From contig CAYZMM010000001.1 in NCBI GenBank assembly GCA_964479535.1, positions 124,001-188,000 on the forward strand: DNA of 64,000 nucleotides, read 5' to 3'. Each line of letters starts with the position of its first letter. Position 1 is the first letter of the stretch. The translations under genes and the position numbers were made by a program. The notes under the pieces are model-generated. The model was given only the letters and a program-made list of their open reading frames with translations. It made no database searches and was not told where the DNA came from. Positions 49,122 through 57,470 of this stretch are shown piece after piece. The stretch is from S015-6 sp964479535. GTDB taxonomy: Bacteria > Desulfobacterota > DSWW01.

Positions 49122-50795
49122 ATGGTATACGACGACAAGCCGTGGTTGAAATCCTACGATGCGGGCGTAGCGTCCGAGATCGAAATTCCGGATATTTCGT
49201 TGAAGGACGCCCTCGTTTCCTCCTTCGAGCAACACGCCGATGGCGCGGCCCTGCACTACCTGGGGTTGACCATGAGCTTTGGAGAGCTTCTCGAGCAGTC
49301 CGGCCGTCTTGCCGCGGCGCTCGAGAAGAAGGGCCTGGGCAAGGGGGACGTGGTGGCGATCGACATGCCGAACATCCCGCAGTACCTCATTGCCCTCACA
49401 GGCGCCCTGCGCGCGGGTTGCGCCACTTCGGGGATTTCGCCTCTCCTCACACCGGGCGAGATGGTCTATCAGCTGAACGACTGCCGGGCCAAGGCCGTGG
49501 TGATCCTCGATGTGTTGTTCGAGACGAAGTACGCGGGCGTGGCGGACCGGACGCCCGATGTGGGCCTGGTGCTCGTGGCCGGAGCCATGGACTGTCTGCC
49601 CCGGGTCACCGAGTACCCGTCGGGAAGGCCACTGGAGGGAAAGGAGGTGCGGCCCTTCATGGGGCTCGTCCATGAATACCCGAACGACCCACCGCAGGTC
49701 CGTTGCGGAAAGGAGGATCTCTGCTACGTGCAGTACACAGGGGGCACGACGGGACCTCCGAAGGGCGCGCTCCTGACCCACGGCAACCTGGTTGCCAACA
49801 TCTGTCAGTTCGAGCACTGGGCCCGGCCGGAGCGGGGAAAGGAGATCTTCCTCACCGGATTTCCCATGTTCCATCAGGCAGGGCTCTACCTGGCGACCAG
49901 CATGATGGCCTGGGGCTGCGCGCAGGTCCTGATTCCGGACCCGAGGAACATCGAGCACGTCATCGGCGAGTGGAACCGGCACCCGCCCACCTTTGTGGGA
50001 AACGTTCCTTCCCTCGCCCTCATGTTGCTGGGTGAGGAGGCGTTCCGGAGCCTTCCCTTTTCCCAGCTCAAGGCCTGGGCGTCCGGCGCTGCGCCCTTTC
50101 CGGTGGAGGCCGTGAAGGCGCTGGAGGATGTGATCGGCGAGGGGAAGATGATGGAGGTCTGGGGAATGACCGAGACCAGCCCCCTCATTACGGTCAACCC
50201 CTATCGGGGCAGAAAGAAGGCCGGCTCCGTGGGCCTGCCCTTTCCGAACACCCGTCTGCGGGTGGTCGACCTGAACGACAGAAAATCGCAGGTTCCCCTC
50301 GGCCAGGAGGGAGAGCTCATCTGCAGCGGACCGCAGGTCATGAAGGGGTATCTGAACAAGCCGGAGGAGACGAAGAACGCATTGCGCGAGCACGACGGTG
50401 TCGTGTGGATGCACACCGGGGACGTGGGCCGAATGGACGAAGACGGGTATGTCTATGTGGTGGACCGTGCCAAGGACATGATCATCGTGGGCGGGTACAA
50501 GGTGTTTTCTTCCGAGGTGGAGGACAAGCTCTTCCAGCACCCGGCCATCGGCATGTGTGCCCTGATCGGGCTCCCCAACCCGGACCGGCCGGACAGCGAG
50601 ATCGTCAAGCTGGTGGTGCAGAAGAGCGAGGCGTACGCGGAGAAGCCGGACGAGGAGGTCGAGGCGGACCTCCGGGCCTTTGCCAGGGAGAACCTGGCCC
50701 CGTACAAGGTGCCGAAGGTCTACGAGTTCGTGGAGACGATTCCACTCACCTCGGTCGGGAAAGTGGACAAGAAGGCGATGCGCCCAAGGCGCTGA
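49122..50795 (+). CDS. Long-chain acyl-CoA synthetase-like AMP-binding enzyme
   Basis: 557 aa. VQYTGGTTGPPKGALLTHGNL (P-loop; note TGGTTG), MEVWGMTETSPLITVNPYRG (A5), MHTGDVGRMDEDGYVYVVDRAKDMIIVGGYKVFSSEVE in the A7-A8 region, and SVGKVDKKAMR with the C-terminal Lys. It is longer than the 508-aa ligase and resembles FadD-type long-chain ligases. GGAGG precedes the ATG at 49122. It is divergent from the GntR operon and convergent with the BKACE gene, so probably monocistronic. Likely activates the carboxylic acid that the surrounding enzymes degrade. Confidence 0.92.
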   Translation: MVYDDKPWLKSYDAGVASEIEIPDISLKDALVSSFEQHADGAALHYLGLTMSFGELLEQSGRLAAALEKKGLGKGDVVAIDMPNIPQYLIALTGALRAGCATSGISPLLTPGEMVYQLNDCRAKAVVILDVLFETKYAGVADRTPDVGLVLVAGAMDCLPRVTEYPSGRPLEGKEVRPFMGLVHEYPNDPPQVRCGKEDLCYVQYTGGTTGPPKGALLTHGNLVANICQFEHWARPERGKEIFLTGFPMFHQAGLYLATSMMAWGCAQVLIPDPRNIEHVIGEWNRHPPTFVGNVPSLALMLLGEEAFRSLPFSQLKAWASGAAPFPVEAVKALEDVIGEGKMMEVWGMTETSPLITVNPYRGRKKAGSVGLPFPNTRLRVVDLNDRKSQVPLGQEGELICSGPQVMKGYLNKPEETKNALREHDGVVWMHTGDVGRMDEDGYVYVVDRAKDMIIVGGYKVFSSEVEDKLFQHPAIGMCALIGLPNPDRPDSEIVKLVVQKSEAYAEKPDEEVEADLRAFARENLAPYKVPKVYEFVETIPLTSVGKVDKKAMRPRR

Positions 50796-50901
50796 ACCGC
50801 CGGGTCGAGGTTATGCGGCGTACGCCGCAGCGGGCAGGTGCAGAGCCGAGCCTACAAGGCGAAAGGGTGTGAACCCATGGCCTCCCGCGCAGGTACAGCT
50901 C

Positions 50902-51822
50902 CTAATAGCCCACCTTGTCCAGTCCCTTCAGGCCGAGGATCTGTCTCGCCTCGTCCGGCTTGGCGGGCTCCGAGCCGAGTTCCCGTGCAATCCGGATGAT
51001 CTTCTCCACCTGCTCTGCGTTGCTCGTGGCCATCCGCCCCTTTTCGAGATACATGTTGTCCTCGAGGCCCACCCGCACGTTGCCCCCCAGGAGGAGCGCG
51101 GCCGTGCACATGGCCATCTGGTGACGGCCCGCGGCGCAAACGGACCATTCGAAATCGCCGATGGCCTCCTTCGCCGTCCTGTAGAGGAACAGCAGGTTCT
51201 CGACCGAGGGCGGGATGCCGCCCAGGATCCCCATGACGAATTGCAGGTACACGGGCTTCTGGAGGTGCCCCTGCGCAATCATGAAGGCGATGTTGTTGAC
51301 CATCGCCACGTCGTAGACCTCCAGCTCCGGCTTGGTGTCGTTCTCCTCGAAGAAGCGGCAGAACTCCCTCAGGGTCTTGAAGGTGTTCGAGAAGACCATG
51401 TCTTCGGTCATGGAGAGATACGGGGCCTCCCAGGGGAACTTCCACTCCTTGTACCTGTCGACAACAGGGAACAGGGCGAAATTCACCGAGCCGGAATTGA
51501 AGGAGGCGAGCTCCGGCTTGAAGGTGGGGACCACGGAAACGCGCTGCTCCGCCGTCATTCCGATGCCGCCGCCCGTGGTGAGGCAGAGGACGATGTCGCA
51601 TCGCGCCTTCACGTCCGTGACGACCTCACGATACAGATCCAGGGAGGGGGACGGCTGCCCCGTCTCCGGATCGCGCACGTGGACGTGGGCCACTGCCGCC
51701 CCGGCCTCCCAGGACCGGACGACCTCGTCTGCGATCTGCTTCGGGGTGATCGGCAGGTGAGGCGTCATGGTGGGCGTGTGAATACTACCGGTGATCGCCG
51801 CGGTGACGATGGTCTTTGCCAT
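50902..51822 (-). CDS. BKACE family (3-keto-5-aminohexanoate cleavage-type, DUF849) enzyme
   Basis: 306 aa, the standard length. TAAITGSIHTPTMTPHLP at the N-terminus and AHVHVRDPETG (His46 and His48, zinc ligands) are diagnostic. LTTGGGIGMTAEQR, ILGGIPPSVENLL and VRVGLEDNMYLEKGR (catalytic and zinc Glu region) follow. BKACE enzymes split a beta-keto acid with acetyl-CoA into acetoacetate and a new acyl-CoA; the R-group pocket is not predictable. It is 10 bp downstream of an acyl-CoA dehydrogenase gene and in line with a CoA ligase. Confidence 0.94.
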   Translation of the reverse strand: MAKTIVTAAITGSIHTPTMTPHLPITPKQIADEVVRSWEAGAAVAHVHVRDPETGQPSPSLDLYREVVTDVKARCDIVLCLTTGGGIGMTAEQRVSVVPTFKPELASFNSGSVNFALFPVVDRYKEWKFPWEAPYLSMTEDMVFSNTFKTLREFCRFFEENDTKPELEVYDVAMVNNIAFMIAQGHLQKPVYLQFVMGILGGIPPSVENLLFLYRTAKEAIGDFEWSVCAAGRHQMAMCTAALLLGGNVRVGLEDNMYLEKGRMATSNAEQVEKIIRIARELGSEPAKPDEARQILGLKGLDKVGY

Positions 51823-51832
51823 GGGATTCTCC

Positions 51833-53080
51833 TTATGACCCGGATATGCGCGGGTAGGTCTGGATCAGCTTGTGCCCTCCGGCGATCGCAAGGGTCTCGT
51901 TCGAGCCGTCCTCGATGAGCATGGCCTTTGCGTCGCGGAAGAGCTTCTCGATCAGATACTCCTTGGTCAGGCCGTTCCCCCCGAAGAGCATGACCGCCTC
52001 GCAGCACACGTCGAAGGCGCCCTGGGTCCCCTGCAGCTTCGCCGCGATGGAGTATTCCTCTGCAGGGGTCTCCGTGTTCCGGTTGTAGATGAAGGAGGCC
52101 CGGCTGATCTGCCGGCTCACCTCGACCTGCTGGAACATGCGGAAGAGCTTCATCTTCACGTTCGGATGCTCGATCAGCGGCTTTCCGCCCTGAACACGCT
52201 CCTTTGCGTACTCCATGGACTCCTCGAAGGCGGCCCTGGCAATGCCGGTGCCGAGCATGCCCATGAGAGCCGTGGTGGTCGAAAGCGTCAATTCCACCAT
52301 GTTCTCGTAGAGGTCGGTACCCACCAGCATGTACGACTTCGGGATGCGCACATTGTCGAAGAAGATCTCCCCCTGGTTCAGGTCTCTCTGCCCGATCTTG
52401 TTCAGCGGCTCTCCCTTGGAGACCCCGGGAAGATCGAGTGGAACGATGGCGATCCCTCCGCCTGCCAGGCCCATGGAGTTGTCGAGGGTGCAGAAGAGGG
52501 AGCAGTGGGTCGCGATGGTGCCGGCAGAGACCCAGGAGGCCTTCTGACCATTGATCACCCACTCGTCCCCCTCGAGGCTCGCGCGGCACTGGGCCTTGAT
52601 GCTCGGGTCGTGAAAGACCGGGTGATGGGTCATGAGTGTGTCCGACCCGTGGTCCGGCTCGGTCACGCCCCAGCAGCCGATGACGCTGGCATCCGTGCAG
52701 TCGCAGAAGGGTTGAATGATCTTCTCCACGAGCTCGGGCAGAGGATTCATGCTGCTCATGAAGGCGGGAAAACAGGCTACCGTGAGTGCCACAGCCAGTC
52801 CGACACTGCCCCAGGCGAGCTCTTCCAGGACGATGGTCTGCTGAAGGGAGTTGAGGCCCATGCCGTACGGTTCCGGGATCAGGAGCTTGTGGTATCCCAG
52901 CTCGTAGCCCTTCTTCATGAAGTCCCAGAAGGGAGATTGCGGTGCGATGACCTCCCGGGGCGACATCTCGTCGAGCTGCTTTGCGACGGGTCGCATCACC
53001 TCCCTGGCGAATTTGTGCGTGCTCCTCCTCAGAGCGATATCCTCTTCCGTGAGGTTCAGATCCAGATCCAGGAAATCCAT
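51833..53080 (-). CDS. Acyl-CoA dehydrogenase (2)
   Basis: 415 aa from the ATG at 53080, with an ideal AAGGAGGTAACG ribosome site. GCWGVTEPDHGSD and EWVINGQKASWVSAGTIATH are the FAD/substrate signatures, GIARAAFEESMEYAKERVQGGKPL the C-terminal domain, and MLIEDGSNETLAIAGG replaces the common YEGTSE, the catalytic Glu probably being that of IED. It is longer than the 379-aa enzyme, chiefly in loops, and the altered active-site loop suggests a bulky or unusual acyl group. It precedes BKACE with a 10-bp gap. Confidence 0.91.
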   Translation of the reverse strand: MDFLDLDLNLTEEDIALRRSTHKFAREVMRPVAKQLDEMSPREVIAPQSPFWDFMKKGYELGYHKLLIPEPYGMGLNSLQQTIVLEELAWGSVGLAVALTVACFPAFMSSMNPLPELVEKIIQPFCDCTDASVIGCWGVTEPDHGSDTLMTHHPVFHDPSIKAQCRASLEGDEWVINGQKASWVSAGTIATHCSLFCTLDNSMGLAGGGIAIVPLDLPGVSKGEPLNKIGQRDLNQGEIFFDNVRIPKSYMLVGTDLYENMVELTLSTTTALMGMLGTGIARAAFEESMEYAKERVQGGKPLIEHPNVKMKLFRMFQQVEVSRQISRASFIYNRNTETPAEEYSIAAKLQGTQGAFDVCCEAVMLFGGNGLTKEYLIEKLFRDAKAMLIEDGSNETLAIAGGHKLIQTYPRISGS

Positions 53081-53152
53081 TTCGTTACCTCCTTGTATAG
53101 CGTGTTGCCGACTCCATGGGCCCTGCTCCAAAGCATCCTGAGCAACGGCGCC

Positions 53153-53177
53153 CTGGCCCCTGACCCCCCTGATCCCT
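53153..53177 (+). repeat. Low-complexity CTGACCCCCCTGATCCCT repeat at a gene end
   Basis: Same type of CTGAYCCCT tract as at 32223, overlapping the stop of the 537-aa CoA ligase gene. Confidence 0.45.
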
Positions 53178-54789
53178 ATCTGTAGTCTTCCAGCTTGAAC
53201 ACGTTCTCCGCGTCCTGCCGAAACTCCTCTCTGAGAACCCGGTCGAGGTTCTTCTCGGAGATCGTCTTCGGGATCGAATCCACTACCTGAAGGTACGACG
53301 GGACCGCGTTCTTTTCGAGGCCGGCCATGAACTGTCGAAAGACGGACGCGGGGTCGATCGGTCGGCCCCCTCCAGGAACGACCGCAGCGACGAGATCCAC
53401 CTCGCCGGGCGCGCCGGAGGCGGCCGGGATTCCGTACACACACACCTCGTTCACGTCCGGATGAGTGGCGATGACGGATTCCACGTGCTCGGGCATGATG
53501 AAATCCCCTGCCCGCCTGAGCCCCCCGCCCTTCCGGTAATCGAAGTAGAGCCACCCTTCCTCGTCCGTGTGGCAAATGTCCCCGGAACGGAGCCAGCCTC
53601 CCCGGGTCTTCTCCTCCGAGGCTTTCTTCTTGCCCAGGTACTCCACTTCCACCTCCTGACCTACCATCCGGCTCACGAGCTCGCCCGGTTCAAAAGGTGC
53701 GCACTCCGTATCGTCTTCACGAACCACCTTCATCTCCATCAGGCCCTCCAGGGGCTTGCCGAAGGAACCGACCGGGCCCACGCCGACCGGGTTGTGGGCG
53801 AAGCCGCCCTCCACCGCGCCGTACCACTCGTGGATCTTCACGTTGAAGCGCTTCTCGAAGGCTTCCCAGATGGCCCGGGGCGTTCCTGCGCTCAACACCA
53901 CCTTCACCGGGTTGTCGCCGTCATCCGGTTTTTCCGGTTCGCTGTAGATGCCCATCATCATGCCGCCGAGGAGCGAAAAGGTGGTGCAACCGTGTTTCCT
54001 GCAGATGTCCCAGATGCGGCTCTTCGTGAACCTCCTGCTGAAGACCGACGGAACGGCAAGCAGCAGGGACGGCATCATCGTGACGGCCTGTGCGTTCCCG
54101 TGGGTCAGGGAGAGCCCCGTGTAGAGCTTGTCCTCCGGGGTGTACTGCCAGACCATCTGTCCGAGCAAGGCGAAGGGCGCCATCCGGGACCCCTTCATGA
54201 CCACCCCCTTCGGATCGCCCGTGGTTCCGGAGGTGTAGATGACCTCGAAGGGCAGGTTCAGGTCCTCGCTTGGATCATCGGGGGGCAGAACCTCCGGCCC
54301 TGCCAGAATGTCTTCCAGCCGGGGATACCGGTCCGTCACCGGAACATCCATTCCGTCCTTGCAGGCCACGCCGAGGACCTTCAAGTCCGGAATGCCCCGG
54401 ATCACGTCGTCGATGTCCGGCATCAGTTCGCTCGTGAAGAGGATCCCCTTGGACTGCGAGTCCTTCAGCACGTAGTCCAGCCTGGACCCCCTGGTGCGCG
54501 GATCGATCACGACAGCGGCCGCGCCGGTCACCGAGGCCGCGTAGAATGCGTAGAGGAACTCCGGATGGTTTCTCATCTGCACCGCGAAACGGTCGCCCCT
54601 GCCGATCCCCGCATCCAGCAGCTTCCGTGCGAGCTTCCTGCCGGCCGTCACGATGTCCTGATAGGTGAGAACCTCGTCCTGGAATTCTCCGTTTTCAAAG
54701 GTGGTGACCTCGAAATCCGGCATCGACTCGGCCTTTGCATCGAGCTCGCAGGCGAAATGCCCGACAACTTTCGGCTCATGAGCGCTCAT
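53176..54789 (-). CDS. AMP-binding CoA ligase (537 aa)
   Basis: P-loop EVIYTSGTTGDPKGVVMKG, WYGAVEGGFAHNP (A5 position; the E is kept, TE-type replaced by VEGG), RGGWLRSGDICHTDEEGWLYFDYRKGGGLRRAGDFIMPEHVE (A7-A8), and KTISEKNLDRVLREE in place of the normal GK-containing A10, with Lys in SEKN. It is nearest in style to crotonobetaine/carnitine- or 4-hydroxybutyrate-type CoA ligases. AAGGAGGTACC precedes the ATG. It is upstream of the acyl-CoA dehydrogenase and BKACE genes on the same strand (95-bp gap), suggesting an activation - dehydrogenation - cleavage route. Confidence 0.88.
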   Translation of the reverse strand: MSAHEPKVVGHFACELDAKAESMPDFEVTTFENGEFQDEVLTYQDIVTAGRKLARKLLDAGIGRGDRFAVQMRNHPEFLYAFYAASVTGAAAVVIDPRTRGSRLDYVLKDSQSKGILFTSELMPDIDDVIRGIPDLKVLGVACKDGMDVPVTDRYPRLEDILAGPEVLPPDDPSEDLNLPFEVIYTSGTTGDPKGVVMKGSRMAPFALLGQMVWQYTPEDKLYTGLSLTHGNAQAVTMMPSLLLAVPSVFSRRFTKSRIWDICRKHGCTTFSLLGGMMMGIYSEPEKPDDGDNPVKVVLSAGTPRAIWEAFEKRFNVKIHEWYGAVEGGFAHNPVGVGPVGSFGKPLEGLMEMKVVREDDTECAPFEPGELVSRMVGQEVEVEYLGKKKASEEKTRGGWLRSGDICHTDEEGWLYFDYRKGGGLRRAGDFIMPEHVESVIATHPDVNEVCVYGIPAASGAPGEVDLVAAVVPGGGRPIDPASVFRQFMAGLEKNAVPSYLQVVDSIPKTISEKNLDRVLREEFRQDAENVFKLEDYR

Positions 54790-54985
54790 GGAAGGTACCT
54801 CCTTGACGAAGCACGGGGTGGGCCGCCCCGGCCGGAGTGTGTGGTCCGTGGAAGCGGCGTTCCTGAAGCGAGACAGGATTCGGGAGCGTGTGACGCTGCC
54901 GGATTATACTCCAGAGGAGGCGCACAGACAACCCGGGCGGACAACGGGCGGACAACGGTACGAGGCCCGCCGCACACAAGGGTGC

Positions 54986-55034
54986 GGCGACCCCTCCGCC
55001 CGTCCCGAGGGGCGGGACGGGCGGAGGGGTCGCC
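54986..55034 (-). terminator. Very strong GC-rich hairpin after the DUF1329 gene
   Basis: A perfect 21-bp stem (54986-55006 with 55014-55034) and a 7-nt loop, GAGGGGC. Stem core CCCCTCCGCCCGTCCC. It lies 20 bp past the DUF1329 stop. No T run follows on either strand, so termination may depend on the stem alone or on Rho. Confidence 0.7.
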
Positions 55035-55054
55035 TTCTGAAAAGAGGGGGAATT

Positions 55055-56356
55055 CTATTTGCAGAGTTTCTGGAAGCCGCCCAGGGAGAAGTCGTTTCTG
55101 TCGTGCTGGGCGATATAACGAGAGGAGTTGTTCGGGCTGTAGAGGACGAGTACGCAGGCGTGGTCGCTCCGGTCATCGAAGGCCATCATGTTCGCGAGAC
55201 CGGCGAAACGGTAGCTGCCGTCCGTGGTCGAGATCCCCCCGATGGACTGCCACTCCACCTTCCAGTAAGCGCCCGATCGATCGGAGATCACCTTGTAGGT
55301 GGGGGTGTAACAGCCCGCGTCGACCCAGAGCTGTTGGGGCCCGTAGTTGTAGTACTTGTCCTTGGCCGAGCACTCCAGGATGTAGGTGGGCCGCTTCACG
55401 TAAACGATTTCCTGGGGCCACCAGGGCGCTCCCTGATACCCGTCCTTCTGGAAGCCGTAGGTGATGTTCTGCCCCTCGTTTACCGTCGCCCATTCTCCCG
55501 CCTCGTTCTTCTCCAGCTTCAGGGGCTTGCCCGGGTAGACCGGGAGAAGCTGGTCCTTCTTTTCGATGAGCTTCCAGTTGAAGGCATTGATCTTGCCGCC
55601 GTAACCCCAGGCGTCGTCCACGCAGAAATCCGTGCCCAGGAAGGCGTCCGACCGATTTGCCGGGCTCATTCTGCGGACCCGCCGGATGGCGGGCACGTAG
55701 GCAAAGGTGCTGTCCAGCTTCGCGTCCCGATAGCGCCACAGCAGAATGTTCGTTCCCTTGATGTCGAAGGGCGCGAGGGCGATGATCAGCGAGTGCATCT
55801 CCACGTTTTCCGGGTTCGACTCTTCCTTGGCCGGAGGAAACCCGTCGAGGGCGTAGGTCCAGTAGTCCATGTTGATCTCTCGCTCGAAGCCGGTCTTGCG
55901 TCCCACCCAGCTGACCTGGAAGGGGACCTGCGCGTTCCCGATGGCATACGAGTAGAAGTGCTTGTTGTACATGATCTTCGCTGCCACGTCCGGATCCTGC
56001 AGATCGATCTCAGGGAAGGGAATCCCATTGACGAAGTCCGGCAGCTTTCCGGTCTTCCGGTCGACGATCAGACCTTCTTCGTCCAGCCCGTACTTGCCCT
56101 TGTTGCTCTCCATGTACTCCAGGGCGTAAGGCGGCGTGAAATCGTCCAGATCGTAAGGCAACTCGGCCACCGTCATCGTGCCGTCGCCCTTCTTGACCCA
56201 GTTCAGGACCGGGTCCGGCACGAGTCCCCGGGCCTCCTCCGCGTTGGTCTTGTCGATCACGGTTCCGGGCGCCAGCTCGGCGAAGCCGGCCGAAGCCGTG
56301 AAGATCAGGGTTGCGAGAATCAATGAAGTCATGCCCAGATGTTTCGCTCTTGCCAT
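55055..56356 (-). CDS. DUF1329-family exported protein
   Basis: 433 aa with a signal peptide (KHLGMTSLILATLIFTASAGFAELAPG, cleavage about residue 26). DUF1329 hallmarks: VPDPVLNWVKKGDGTM near the start, LWRYRDAKLDSTFAYVPAIRRVRRMSPANRSDAFLGTDFCVDD (in the family, a conserved arginine-rich lipoprotein-carrier-like segment) and WNWKLIEK-like INAFNWKLIEKK. Structurally the family resembles LolA/LolB carriers. It acts in the periplasm or outer membrane, probably with the DUF1302 barrel at 43035. AAAGGAGAGAAGAGG precedes the ATG at 56356. Confidence 0.88.
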   Translation of the reverse strand: MARAKHLGMTSLILATLIFTASAGFAELAPGTVIDKTNAEEARGLVPDPVLNWVKKGDGTMTVAELPYDLDDFTPPYALEYMESNKGKYGLDEEGLIVDRKTGKLPDFVNGIPFPEIDLQDPDVAAKIMYNKHFYSYAIGNAQVPFQVSWVGRKTGFEREINMDYWTYALDGFPPAKEESNPENVEMHSLIIALAPFDIKGTNILLWRYRDAKLDSTFAYVPAIRRVRRMSPANRSDAFLGTDFCVDDAWGYGGKINAFNWKLIEKKDQLLPVYPGKPLKLEKNEAGEWATVNEGQNITYGFQKDGYQGAPWWPQEIVYVKRPTYILECSAKDKYYNYGPQQLWVDAGCYTPTYKVISDRSGAYWKVEWQSIGGISTTDGSYRFAGLANMMAFDDRSDHACVLVLYSPNNSSRYIAQHDRNDFSLGGFQKLCK

Positions 56357-56564
56357 CCTCTTCTCTCCTTTGCTTCTGGCGTTGTCCAGGGTGCCTTCCA
56401 CCACCGACTTCCTCCGCTGATTTCATCGAATCAAACAGATTACAGGGAAAAGGAGAGCTTCGCAAGCCCCGAGGCTCGAAGCTCCAAAAAGGGGACAATG
56501 GCCTGTAGGTGTGCCGCCGCCCCGCCGCCCCGGTCCGAAGAACGCGGGGACCCTCTCCTGAGAG

Positions 56565-57407
56565 CTAGCCTTCCGAATTCTCGAGGGCCTTGATCATGTG
56601 CAGCAGGTCCCGTTCCACCTCGCGGGTCTGCCCGCCCAGCTCGAGGAATTTCTTCATGCGAGCCTGCGCCGAAGGTGTCTGCAAAGATTGGGAAAAGAGC
56701 ACGGTCTCTTCCCACAACCCTTCCACCAGGGGCAGGTCCTCGGCGTTCTGGACCGACTTCTTCGCGAGGGCGATCGCCTCTGCAGGGAATCCTGCGATCC
56801 GGTAGGCAAGGCCTTCCACAAAGGGGGTCAGTTCGTCCGCGGGAAGGGCCCGGTTGATGTAGCCGTATCGCTCTGCAACCTCCGCCGTAAAATCGTCGCA
56901 TCCGAGAACGACCTCCAGGGCCCGGGACCGGCCGAGGAGCCGTGGGAGACGCTGTGTGCCCCCTCCCCCCGGGATGATGCCGACCCCGACCTCGGGCTGG
57001 GCGAGCACGGCCTTCCCGATGGCCCCGAAGCGCATGTCCAGCCCCAGGACGAACTCGCTTCCCCCGCCCCGTGCGCGGCCCTCGAGCTTGGCGATGCTCA
57101 CCTTCGGCATCCGGCGGAAGGCTTCGGCCGCCTTGTTCAGATCATGCAACTCGATGGTTGGGGGTATGGGCTGGGATCCCAGCATTTCGAGAACCGACAC
57201 ATCGAAGTGAGCGATGAAGAAGTCCCGGTCCGCGCTGTCGAAGAGGATGACCTTTACGGCGTCGTCCGCCAAGATCTCGCCTGCTAGCCGAACGAGCTCG
57301 GCCGACAGCTCGAGGGTGAGCAGGTTGATCGGCGGGTTGTCGATGGTGACGAACGCCACTCCGCGGTCATGCCGGATCTTCAGAAACTGGTAGCCGTCAT
57401 AAGCCAT
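56565..57407 (-). CDS. Enoyl-CoA hydratase/isomerase-family protein
   Basis: 280 aa, crotonase fold. VAFVTIDNPPINLLTLELSAEL at the N-terminus, KVSIAKLEGRARGGGSEFVLGLDMRFG (oxyanion-hole glycines; one catalytic Glu position is the E of SEF) and PEVGVGIIPGGGGTQRLPRLLGRSRALEVVLG (second oxyanion segment). The second catalytic Glu of true hydratases is not clear (VGVGIIPG), so isomerase, hydratase or another crotonase reaction are all possible. AAGGAGG precedes the ATG. Confidence 0.9.
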   Translation of the reverse strand: MAYDGYQFLKIRHDRGVAFVTIDNPPINLLTLELSAELVRLAGEILADDAVKVILFDSADRDFFIAHFDVSVLEMLGSQPIPPTIELHDLNKAAEAFRRMPKVSIAKLEGRARGGGSEFVLGLDMRFGAIGKAVLAQPEVGVGIIPGGGGTQRLPRLLGRSRALEVVLGCDDFTAEVAERYGYINRALPADELTPFVEGLAYRIAGFPAEAIALAKKSVQNAEDLPLVEGLWEETVLFSQSLQTPSAQARMKKFLELGGQTREVERDLLHMIKALENSEG

Positions 57408-57470
57408 GAGATGCCTCCTTCTTAACGCTGTTCTTGACGGTGGAGATCGTGGATGTCCCCTCCGTCCGGA

